From the NCBI GenBank assembly GCA_030066045.1, contig JASJCJ010000006.1, forward strand, positions 1 through 64,000: DNA of 64,000 bases. Direction: 5' to 3'. This stretch comes from Calothrix sp. MO_167.B12. Its GTDB lineage: Bacteria; Cyanobacteriota; Cyanobacteriia; Cyanobacteriales; Nostocaceae. Positions 18,801-27,177 of this stretch are shown one piece after another. The stretch's first letter is position 1, and each line of letters starts with the position of its first letter. The notes beneath the pieces were generated by a model. The model saw nothing but the letters and a program-made list of their open reading frames with translations, did no database searches and had not been told where the DNA came from. Both the position numbers and the translations under genes were made by a program.

Positions 18801-20127
18801 CCAACGTTCTTTATTTGAGTCACCAACCATTGCTAAATTGGCTGAATTAGTCAATACCCTTCAAAACGAAAATTCAATAAATAATCCACAAAATGACAAT
18901 CCTATAGATTTTTCAACAGAATCGCGATTAGATCCTAGTATTCAACTTAAGGGTATTTCTTTTGAGCCAAGAGCAAATCAACTAGATAATATTCTTTTAA
19001 CTGGGGCAACGGGCTTTTTTGGAGCATTTTTATTATCTGAGCTGTTACAGCAGACAGAGGGGCGTGTTTACTGTTTAGTTCGTTCACATAATCTTAAGAA
19101 ATCCAAACAAAAAATCAGACAAAATTTAGAAAATTATGGACTTTGGCGACGTGGTTTTAGTACTAGAATCTTTCCTGTTATCGGTGATTTATCCCGTCCT
19201 TTTTTAGGAATTACATCTAATAAATATCAAAAACTTGCTAGTGAAATTGATGCCATTTATCATAATGGTGCAATAGTTAATTTTACTTATCCATACTCAT
19301 ATCTCAAATCAAGCAATGTTTTAGGGACTCAAGAAGTGATTAGGTTAGCTGCTGAATGTAAGGTTAAGCCAATACATTTTACTTCTTCAATTGCTGTATT
19401 TGAATCAATTACTACCTCTGAATCTCCAATTATTAATGAAAACTATGATTTGGATAAAGTTCAAGGACTCTTTAGGGGTTATGCTCAAAGCAAATGGGTT
19501 GCTGAAAAGTTAATGATATCAGCACGTCTTAGAGGTATTCCTACTACTATCTACAGACCTGGAAATTTAGGAGGTCATAGTCAAAATGGTGTTGGTAACA
19601 CAAATGATTTTGTCTGGAGAATGATCAAAAGCTGCATTCAGTTAGGTCTTGCGCCAGATTTAGATACTCTAATAGATATAACACCTGTAAATTATGCAAG
19701 CAGTGCTATTGTTTATCTTTCACGACAACTAGATTCTTTAAATCAAGTATTTCACTTAGTCAATCCTGAACCTGTTAATTGGAATGATATTATGAAATGG
19801 ATTAAGGATTTTGGCTATACTCTGCAAAAAACCTCATATACACAGTGGCAAACAGAATTAATTCAACACATAAATATTAGTGATAATAATGCATTATATC
19901 CATTAGCTTCTCTCTTTTTTGGTACAATAAATATGTCTGAAACAGAAATGTCTGCCCAAATTCAAAGACCTCAATTAGGTTGCCAAAATACTCTCCAGAG
20001 TTTAACAAAGTCTACTATAGTCTGTCCTTCGGTAAATATTGATTTATTAAAAACATATTTCTCACATTTTATTCACAGTGGGTTTATTAACCCTCCCACT
20101 GTAATGAATTCGCATAATTTCAATTAA
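15847..20127 (+). CDS. Type I PKS: KS-AT(malonyl type)-ACP-terminal thioester reductase (R)
   Basis: KS QTACSSSL/EAHGTGT; AT GHSLGEY/HAFHS; carrier DLGGNSLITTQF; R domain LLTGATGFFGAFLLSELLQQTEGRVYCLVRS, YAQSKWVAEKL, YRPGNLGG. Confidence 0.93.
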   Translation: MHENSNELFEYPDEIAIIGISGRFPGAKNVDEFWQNLKDGVESITFFSDEELESVGVEASDLADPNYVKAAPLLADIDLFDAAFFGFSPKEAAITDPQHRLFLTCAWEALEDAGYDSESYKGSIGIYAGTAMSSYLLSNLYPNHELIKSVGKLQTIIGNDKDYLVSRVSYKLNLKGPSVSVQTACSSSLVSVHLAAQSLLNNECDMALAGGVRISSPPKTGYLYETGSILSPDGHCRAFDAEAQGTIFGSGVGVVVLKRLADAINDGDSIYAVIKGSAVNNDGSLKIGYTAPSIDGQAKVVAEAYAVADVKPKSITYIEAHGTGTPLGDPIEISTLTQVFQASTKLKQFCAIGSVKTNVGHLEAAAGITSLIKTVLMLKHKLIPPSLNFVHPNPRIDFDNSPFYVNTKLKKWEVNQGRRLAGVSSFGIGGTNAHLVIEEAPVIAESSLKTRPKQLLLLSAKTSSALETATENLATYLKQHPELNIADVAYTSQVGRRAFNYRRMLVCDDTSDAVNVLESINTDKVYTSYQESQQQSILFMFPGQGSQYINMALELYKFEATFRKHIDICAELLKPHLGLDLRDILYPTVSEIENTRHKLRDTSIAQPALFVVEFALAQLWIEWGVYPNAMIGHSLGEYVAACLAEVFSLEDALILVAARGRLMQQVPTGAMLSIVISEEEILPFLASSELSLAANNAPRLCVVSGAEHDIARLEQQMNDENITCRRLQVSHAFHSPSMDLILESFNRLVSKIKLSPPQIPYISNVTGTWITASQATDPNYWSKHLRQTVRFMEGIQTLTQEQNSILLEVGPGSTLSTLAKFTVEKSIASNVLHSICHPHDQQSDMTLLLNTLGQLWLRGININWSQFYTHEQRHHISLPTYPFEQQRYWISPPAMNYSQQMESQQKEDACSSDIKSTSLYSRPNLHNKYVAPHNEIEQKIAEIWQNLLGVSQIGIDDNFFDLGGNSLITTQFITQVLNTFDVELPQRSLFESPTIAKLAELVNTLQNENSINNPQNDNPIDFSTESRLDPSIQLKGISFEPRANQLDNILLTGATGFFGAFLLSELLQQTEGRVYCLVRSHNLKKSKQKIRQNLENYGLWRRGFSTRIFPVIGDLSRPFLGITSNKYQKLASEIDAIYHNGAIVNFTYPYSYLKSSNVLGTQEVIRLAAECKVKPIHFTSSIAVFESITTSESPIINENYDLDKVQGLFRGYAQSKWVAEKLMISARLRGIPTTIYRPGNLGGHSQNGVGNTNDFVWRMIKSCIQLGLAPDLDTLIDITPVNYASSAIVYLSRQLDSLNQVFHLVNPEPVNWNDIMKWIKDFGYTLQKTSYTQWQTELIQHINISDNNALYPLASLFFGTINMSETEMSAQIQRPQLGCQNTLQSLTKSTIVCPSVNIDLLKTYFSHFIHSGFINPPTVMNSHNFN

Positions 20128-20181
20128 TTATCTGTTGAGAACTTATGTCAATTTGTTTAACTATTTCGAGAGGTGTTTAAT

Positions 20182-20934
20182 ATGACAAGCTCAGTTCTTC
20201 TAACAAAACAGTCTGCCTGGTCATTTTTCTATCGCTTTAATCTTTTTGACCCCGTTATTCCGATCAACTATGACCTTTCAATCAAAGGTGCTTTTGAGGC
20301 TTTGGCTCCCAAAGTATCAGATCGAATAATTGATGTTGGTTGTGGTAATGGTCGTCTTATTCACCATGCCCGTTCATGGTTAAGCAACGGTGGGCATTTA
20401 GTTGGTGTAGAAATTAGCCAAGGTGGTGCTAACTATGCTCGATACCGTGCTGAACAATTTGGTTTGGCAGATAGAGTCAATATTAAGCAAGGTGATATGC
20501 GTCACCTTGGAGATTTAAATTTAGGCTTTTTTGAAGGTGCGGTAGCTCATTTTACCGTTTATATGCTTGCAACTCAATCAGAGCGGCGGGCAGCAATCAA
20601 AGAAATAGGTAGTTTACTTAAGCCGGGAGCTAAATTTGTACTTGCCGTACCTAGTGAGAATTGGGCAGTTAAAAGTATCTTCACCCATGCTTGCAAAGTT
20701 GAATCAGAACGTAATGATGTCAATTGGCTATACAAAATTTTCCGCCAGAGGATCATTTACCCTCTGACTGCTATTGGATTCAATGATCTTGAGAAAGGAC
20801 TCGACAAAGATGTTTTTCACCGATACACCCCTGAAGAAATTCGTGAACACTTAGTTGATGGAGGATTTGAAGAGATAGAAATTGAATCTATATATGGTAG
20901 TAATGGCTATCGTGCTATAGCTAAAAAAGCCTGA
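20182..20934 (+). CDS. Class I SAM-dependent methyltransferase
   Basis: IIDVGCGNGRLIHHAR and GVEIS motifs. ATG at 20182 with gagagg RBS 8 nt upstream preferred over the GTG at 20173 in the ORF track. Confidence 0.85.
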   Translation: MTSSVLLTKQSAWSFFYRFNLFDPVIPINYDLSIKGAFEALAPKVSDRIIDVGCGNGRLIHHARSWLSNGGHLVGVEISQGGANYARYRAEQFGLADRVNIKQGDMRHLGDLNLGFFEGAVAHFTVYMLATQSERRAAIKEIGSLLKPGAKFVLAVPSENWAVKSIFTHACKVESERNDVNWLYKIFRQRIIYPLTAIGFNDLEKGLDKDVFHRYTPEEIREHLVDGGFEEIEIESIYGSNGYRAIAKKA

Positions 20935-21025
20935 AAAATAACACTTCCATAACAGTCCTAAATCAGTAGGTAAGTACATGGGAGCAGATAGAAGTACCCT
21001 CACCTGAGGACATCTACTATATATG

Positions 21026-21048
21026 AGATGGGGTTTAATTCCCCATCT
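21026..21048 (+). terminator. Hairpin after methyltransferase gene
   Basis: agatggggtttaattccccatct, 8-bp stem, 7-nt loop; not followed by a strong U tract. Confidence 0.35.
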
Positions 21049-21335
21049 TATCCCTCTTTAATCACTTTCGCGCTTATAAAAATATTGCGATCAAGAAGGA
21101 AACCTATTTGAAAAGGGTTAAATAAAGATTAATTTGCGTGACCATTCTTCTCATCTAGTAAAAGCAACATTGGGAGATGCTGTTCATCAAGTAGGCAAGA
21201 TTCCTGCCTGCAAGTAGGTAGCACTGCTCGACCTACGTCTTGAATAGGTATAACTTTGTTTAATCAGGTTCAGATTTATTCAAATTAAAAGGAGCGGTTA
21301 ATGTTGATACATTTAGGCAGGCAAAGGTACAAGTC

Positions 21336-22328
21336 ATGAAAGCACATAATTTCTGGCATCCTGTTTTGAGAACTAAAGATATAAAACATCAGCCAGTGAG
21401 TGTCAATTTTTGTGGAAAGGAATTAGTTGTTTTTCGGGGTAAAAATGGAATATTAGGGGCATTAGAAGATTGTTGTCCACACCGAAGAATGCGATTGAGC
21501 AAGGGGAGTGTCAAGGGAAATCGTCTAGTTTGTCCTTATCACGGCTGGAATTATGATCGAGATGGGAAAGGGATCAGTCCTAGTACTCCAATACTAAAGC
21601 CATGTGTAAAATCTTATGATGTTGCCGAAAAATATGGGGCAATTTGGGTCAAAGAAATCAATTCTACTGCAGAATTACCAACAATAGCTAATCCTAAACT
21701 CCATCAAGTTTGTACTTTACATTATCGTATCCAAGCACCTCTAGAATTATTAGTAGATAACTTTTCTGAGATTGAGCATAGTTGTACAACTCATGTTTTC
21801 CTTGGGCACGATGTAGAAGGAATACCCCTGGTTGAGAGTTCTCTTGAGGTGGCAGAGGATGCAGTACGAATTATCAATAAGGGACCACAAAAGAAAATGC
21901 CTAGATTATTAGAATTATTACTGGGTTACAAACGTGGTAGTTTGTTTGTAGGCGAGTTAGAAGTTCTATTTTCTCCGGTACATATCAATATCAAAAATTA
22001 CTGGATTCCTTCCAATAACTCTGAATTTAGAAAAGGAGAGGCACAAGGCGCAGTATTTTTTAATCCAGTTAATGACCAAGAAACAGAAATGATGATGTTT
22101 TCTTTTATGTCTCCAGAATTAGCTGTATTTAGTCGGTTTTTAAATCCTGTAGCAACATTTTTATTAGATTATGAAACTAAGTTAGATAAAAAAATGCTTG
22201 AAGGAATAGCAAACAAGAATATAAGTCTTGCAGGAATGCAGTTAGGTCGTTTTGATAAAGTACTAAAATTAACTCGTGAACGTATAGAACGCCTTTACTG
22301 GCAGAAAGATGTTGTTTCTGCACGCTAA
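21336..22328 (+). CDS. Rieske [2Fe-2S] non-heme iron oxygenase
   Basis: Rieske CPHRR...CPYHGW; candidate iron site NFSEIEHSCTTH (HxxxxH). Confidence 0.88.
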   Translation: MKAHNFWHPVLRTKDIKHQPVSVNFCGKELVVFRGKNGILGALEDCCPHRRMRLSKGSVKGNRLVCPYHGWNYDRDGKGISPSTPILKPCVKSYDVAEKYGAIWVKEINSTAELPTIANPKLHQVCTLHYRIQAPLELLVDNFSEIEHSCTTHVFLGHDVEGIPLVESSLEVAEDAVRIINKGPQKKMPRLLELLLGYKRGSLFVGELEVLFSPVHINIKNYWIPSNNSEFRKGEAQGAVFFNPVNDQETEMMMFSFMSPELAVFSRFLNPVATFLLDYETKLDKKMLEGIANKNISLAGMQLGRFDKVLKLTRERIERLYWQKDVVSAR

Positions 22329-22500
22329 ATATTGGAGTTGCATAAGGCTCTTTCATCACTTTCATGAGATAATTATGATAAAGCACTGCCAACTCTTGAA
22401 TAGATTATTTTTGAGGCAAAAATAACTGTAGAAACGCCCGCAGCACAGGTAAGTTTGAGATGATCGCATGATTTATATTTTGATTCAGCAACGCCGAATA

Positions 22501-24210
22501 ATGAATGCTTTTTGGGATAAAATATTATTTTCTAGTTCTATATTATTGTATATATTAATCTTAAATATACCTGTTTCAGCATTTAAATTAGAAACTGAGA
22601 GGAATGTTGTCAAAGATAAATTTTCAGGGCTTACTTCCACAGATGTCCCAGTTAATAATATTCTGAGTCAAGCTCAAGTTGAGTTAGAGCCTCTTGATAA
22701 TGATTCTAGTACTGAAGCTGACCAAGTAACTTCTGTTTCTCAGTTGTCAGATGTGCAACCTAGTGATTGGGCCTTTCAAGCATTGCAATCTTTGATTGAA
22801 CGTTACGGACTGATAGTTGGTTATCCTGATGGTACATTTCAGGGTAACAGAAGTTTGAGTCGTTACGAGTTCGCAAAAGTTTTAAGTCTAGCTTTAGAAC
22901 AAATTGACCAAAGGTTATCAACAGGCAATTCAAGTTTAGCTGACAAAGATACCTTAGTTACTGTACAGCGATTGCAGACAGAATTTGCATCTGAATTGAC
23001 AGAATTAACAAATAGGATAGACATTATAGATAACAGTATTAGCCAACTAGAAACTACACAGTTTTCAACTGTAACGAAATTTAGTGGTGAAGCTAGTTTT
23101 GCTGTTTCTGATCTTTTTAGAGACAGTAACTCAAGTTCAACTATTTTTTCCTATGTGACTTACCTAGACTTTACGTCTAGCTTTTCTGGTAAAGATCAGT
23201 TGATTTCTAGTTTCAGATATGGTTCTAATGTACAAGTGAACGAAAGACTGAATAGGTTTACCCCTTTTAGAACAGCTAGTGTTCCCAGTTTTGAAGGGAC
23301 TCTGCTCACAGAAGCATACGGAACTAATAATCAACTGGAACTAGATAAGTTAGTTTATTATTTTCCTATAGGTGATAAAATAGAGGCTGTATTAATGGCT
23401 ACAGGTGGACGCCATGAGTATTATACCCCTACTATTAATCCCTTTTTCGATGATAATGAACGGGGTAGCGGATCTATTTCTGCATTTGGACAGCGTAACC
23501 CCATTTATCGTTTTGGTAGTGGTGGTTTTGGTGTTGGTATGAAAGTTAAATTAACTGAATCAGTTTTGTTGAGCGCAGGTTACCTTAGTAATGAAGCTAA
23601 TAATCCAAATACAGGAATTTTTCAAGGTAACTATAGTGCTTTAGGACAACTTACTTTTATACCCAGTGAACGGATACAGTTTGGTCTTACTTACATTAAT
23701 AGTTATTTTGCTAATCCTGTAGTAGGTCCTTTACCTGCACCTCTGGTTGGCAGTTTTCAGGCCAGTAATCCCAATGTATTTTTAGGACGAAACTTTAGTC
23801 CGACTATTACAAATTCATACGGTTTTCAGGCTAATTTTAAAATTAGTGATAACTTTTATCTTGGTGGTTGGACTGGCTTTACAAATGGTCGTATCTTGAA
23901 GGTTGGCGATGCTCAACTTTTAAACTGGGCTATCACCCTTGCTTTTCCTGATTTGGGTAAATCAGGTAGTCTTGGTGGTATTATTATCGGACAAGAACCT
24001 ACTCTTGTAGGTCTTCAATCTGGCAGTAATGGTAGTGATGTATCTATTGGAGATGAGGATACTTCATTACATCTTGAAGCTTTCTATAAGTATCAACTCA
24101 ATAATTTTATTTCTATCACCCCCGGAATAATCTGGATTACTGCACCGAATCAGAATGCTGACAATGATGATTTTGTGGTTGTTACTCTGAGAACGACATT
24201 TAAGTTTTAA
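22501..24210 (+). CDS. SLH-domain OprB/iron-uptake-type porin
   Basis: VTSVSQLSDVQPSDWAFQALQSLIERYG...YPDGTFQGNRSLSRYEFA SLH motif; beta-barrel-like C-terminus ending in F. Signal peptide-like start at ATG 22501 preferred over 22468. Confidence 0.85.
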   Translation: MNAFWDKILFSSSILLYILILNIPVSAFKLETERNVVKDKFSGLTSTDVPVNNILSQAQVELEPLDNDSSTEADQVTSVSQLSDVQPSDWAFQALQSLIERYGLIVGYPDGTFQGNRSLSRYEFAKVLSLALEQIDQRLSTGNSSLADKDTLVTVQRLQTEFASELTELTNRIDIIDNSISQLETTQFSTVTKFSGEASFAVSDLFRDSNSSSTIFSYVTYLDFTSSFSGKDQLISSFRYGSNVQVNERLNRFTPFRTASVPSFEGTLLTEAYGTNNQLELDKLVYYFPIGDKIEAVLMATGGRHEYYTPTINPFFDDNERGSGSISAFGQRNPIYRFGSGGFGVGMKVKLTESVLLSAGYLSNEANNPNTGIFQGNYSALGQLTFIPSERIQFGLTYINSYFANPVVGPLPAPLVGSFQASNPNVFLGRNFSPTITNSYGFQANFKISDNFYLGGWTGFTNGRILKVGDAQLLNWAITLAFPDLGKSGSLGGIIIGQEPTLVGLQSGSNGSDVSIGDEDTSLHLEAFYKYQLNNFISITPGIIWITAPNQNADNDDFVVVTLRTTFKF

Positions 24211-24224
24211 CTAATTCTGCGAAA

Positions 24225-24256
24225 TTCCCCAACCTTCTATATGTTGGGGAGTTTTC
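24225..24256 (+). terminator. Rho-independent terminator-like hairpin after the porin gene
   Basis: ttccccaaccttctatatgttggggagtttt: 7-bp GC-rich stem plus short T run. Confidence 0.55.
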
Positions 24257-24375
24257 ATGAAAAAAATTAAGGAAGCAATTCCAGACACCTGAATTTAAGC
24301 CCCTCCGGGAGAGGCTACGCCAACGTAACGAGTGTGTAAGTCCTAATGTTGTTTAGTTTAGAATTTTAAGTTCAA

Positions 24376-24849
24376 ATGCAATCTCAATCCCCTATGATCA
24401 AGTCTATTCAAAAATCATCTTCAAATATAGATGAAAATTGGTTTGAATATTTAGTACGGGTACAACCTCATCATACGGATTATGGAGGTGTTGTTTGGCA
24501 TGGTTCTTACATAAACTGGATGGAGGAGGCACGGATAGAATATTTGCACTCTATTGGAATCGATCATGCCAAATTGACTAGCTTAGGTTGTGATTTACCT
24601 GTTGTTGATTTATCAGTTCGCTATCATCAACCTATGCAAATGGGAATGGTAGCCGTTGTCAGAACTTCTATGAAATCTAAAGTAAGTGGAATCAGGCTTG
24701 ATTGGGACTATCAGATTCAATCGTTAGAAAGGGAAGAAACCTATGTAACAGCACACTTAACTTTAGTCTTAATTGATACAAACACTAGAAAGCTGATGCA
24801 ATCTTTACCATCAGAAATAAAGAATTTATTAAGAACTAAATCTATTTAA
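24376..24849 (+). CDS. 4HBT hotdog-fold acyl-CoA thioesterase
   Basis: VRVQPHHTDYGGVVWHGSYINWMEEARIEYL, typical 4HBT/YbgC motif. Confidence 0.85.
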   Translation: MQSQSPMIKSIQKSSSNIDENWFEYLVRVQPHHTDYGGVVWHGSYINWMEEARIEYLHSIGIDHAKLTSLGCDLPVVDLSVRYHQPMQMGMVAVVRTSMKSKVSGIRLDWDYQIQSLEREETYVTAHLTLVLIDTNTRKLMQSLPSEIKNLLRTKSI

Positions 24850-25242
24850 GCTTATAATTTTATAAATGCCGACTCTTAAACTTCTTGGCTTCTGGGGAGG
24901 AAAGCCGCCCAGGGCAAACCCATCCTATGAATAAAGCCCAAAATAATTGCATTAACGCCCGGTGATTGACAATATTTAGGCGTTGGCGTAGCCTGCCGCA
25001 GGCATCGCTGTGAGCCTCGGAAAATAAATCAAACTTTCAATCGTGATTCTTGCGTTGATACATTTATTAGGGTTTTTGTCAAGAGTCATTTAGATGCGTT
25101 TGCCCCTGGAAAGCCGCCTCCATCGCCATTAAGGTTAATTGTTGGCTGAATTGAAGTGAACAATCAACAGTCAACGTGAAATCCCCTGCTTAAAGTCAGG
25201 GGATTAGCTTAATTTTTAATTCTGCTTCCAAGGTAAATATTC

Positions 25243-26079
25243 ATGGAAATGCCAATCGACAATTACATTAATATAGAAGGTATTAATACTCGCTACTGGA
25301 AAGTTGGTGAACATGGAACACCGATTATACTGATTCATGGCGCTGGTGCATCAACAGATTACTGGTACAAAAACATATTTGTCTTAGGGCAAAATCATCA
25401 AGTTTATGCTCTGGACTGGGTAGGTTCGGGCAAGAGTGACAAGCCTGAAAAAACATATAACTATGATGATTTAACAAATTTTGTCATCCAGTTTATGGAT
25501 AAAGTAGGCGTATCAAATGCTAATGTGGTGGGAACATCAGCAGGTGGAGCTATTGCACTCAAATTGGCATTAGCTTGTCCTCAAAAAGTAAATAAATTAG
25601 TTTTAATTGGCAGTGCTGGTTTAGGCAAAGCCGTAGGTTTAGCAATGCGTATTTCATCGATTCCGGGAATTGGTGAGGTTTTAAATAAACCAAGTATTGC
25701 TACTAGTAAATTTATGATTCGACAGTGCGCTCATAATCCAGAAAACTTTTTCAACGATGAATTTGTGAACCTTGTATACCAAAATCTACCCTTAGAAGTT
25801 TTACAATTTCAGTTACGCGTTTTTCGGACAACTGCAAATTTCTGGGGAATGAAACCGGAATTTTTAAACAGTATTTGTGAACATTTGACACAAATTCAAG
25901 CCCCTACACTTATAATGTGGGGAAAACAAGATCGGGTTATCCCTGTTAGCTATGCAGAAACTGCTGCTAATAAAATTCCTGATGCCAAATTACACTTATT
26001 TAACAACTGTGGTCATTGGCCATATTTGGAATATCCCGATGATTTCAATCGCTTAGTCCTTGAGTTTTTAAGAGGGTAG
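25243..26079 (+). CDS. Alpha/beta hydrolase
   Basis: ILIHGAGAS oxyanion motif, GTSAGG nucleophile, WGKQDRVIP acid, NCGHWPYLE histidine. Confidence 0.87.
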   Translation: MEMPIDNYINIEGINTRYWKVGEHGTPIILIHGAGASTDYWYKNIFVLGQNHQVYALDWVGSGKSDKPEKTYNYDDLTNFVIQFMDKVGVSNANVVGTSAGGAIALKLALACPQKVNKLVLIGSAGLGKAVGLAMRISSIPGIGEVLNKPSIATSKFMIRQCAHNPENFFNDEFVNLVYQNLPLEVLQFQLRVFRTTANFWGMKPEFLNSICEHLTQIQAPTLIMWGKQDRVIPVSYAETAANKIPDAKLHLFNNCGHWPYLEYPDDFNRLVLEFLRG

Positions 26080-26211
26080 TTGATCAAAAAATATGTTGGC
26101 GGTAAGCTAAGCTATGCCGAAGGCTTATCGCTGTGGTCAATCAGTAAAAAAGTTGTGGCAATATTTTCTGAATTAGATGTTTATTCAATTGGATATATAG
26201 CGCTACGCGCA

Positions 26212-26250
26212 AGTAATAAGTAATAAGTAATAAGTAATAAGTAATAAGTT
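26212..26250. repeat. Heptamer tandem repeat (agtaata)n
   Basis: Five or more perfect 7-bp units agtaataagtaataagtaataag. Confidence 0.9.
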
Positions 26251-26373
26251 TACTATTCATAGGTTTGGTGCATTCAACAATGTCCGCGCCCTAATTGCGT
26301 AGTGCTATAATTTATTATTTTGGCATAACAAGTACTGAAGAACTATAATTAACAGTATAATTTAAGACTATTT

Positions 26374-27132
26374 ATGAAGATTTTATCTATGACCAACTCC
26401 TGCGTGACCTTTCCTAAAAATAATCCGAGTGCTTCCTTGCGATTATTTTGCTTTCCCTATGCAGGTGGTAACTCTTTAATTTTTCGTACATGGGCAGATA
26501 GCTTACCTAAAAGTATCGAAGTTTGTCCTGTAGAACTTCCAGGACGAGGAATACAGATCAAATCACCTCTATTTACACGAATGGAATCCCTAGTTAGGGA
26601 TATAACTCCCATTATCCTTCCATATTTAGATAAACCATTTACTTTCTTCGGTCACAGTATGGGTGGATTACTTTGTTTTGAACTGGCTCGTTATCTTTGC
26701 CAAGAACATGATAAAAAGCCAGCTCATCTATTTGTTTCTGCTAGTCGTGCGCCCCAAATACCGTCACCAAAATCACCCATCCACGCACTACCAGACATTG
26801 AGTTTAAACAAGAACTTGGCCGTCTCAATGGTACACCTGCTTCAGTTTTGGAAAATGCCGAATTAATGGAATTGCTCACCCCTATTATACGGGCAGATTT
26901 TGCAGTTTTAGAAACTTATGTTTACGCCCAAAAGCCACTACTTGAATGTCCGATAACTGCTTTTGGAGGATTAGAAGATCAAGAAGTAAATCTCCAAGAA
27001 CTAGAAGGGTGGAGATGGCAAACAACAAATTCTTTCCAAGTGCAAATGTTTTCCGGAAACCACTTTTTTATACACTCAGTTCAATCACTTTTACTGGATA
27101 ATTTAGGCAAATACTTGAAAGCACTAACTTAA
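26374..27132 (+). CDS. Type II thioesterase
   Basis: LFCFPYAGGNSLIFRTWADSLP, VELPGRG, GHSMGG, SGNHFFIH. Confidence 0.92.
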   Translation: MKILSMTNSCVTFPKNNPSASLRLFCFPYAGGNSLIFRTWADSLPKSIEVCPVELPGRGIQIKSPLFTRMESLVRDITPIILPYLDKPFTFFGHSMGGLLCFELARYLCQEHDKKPAHLFVSASRAPQIPSPKSPIHALPDIEFKQELGRLNGTPASVLENAELMELLTPIIRADFAVLETYVYAQKPLLECPITAFGGLEDQEVNLQELEGWRWQTTNSFQVQMFSGNHFFIHSVQSLLLDNLGKYLKALT

Positions 27133-27177
27133 TACATAGCTGATGAAAGCGGTAGATGCTCATCGATGCTAGATAAA

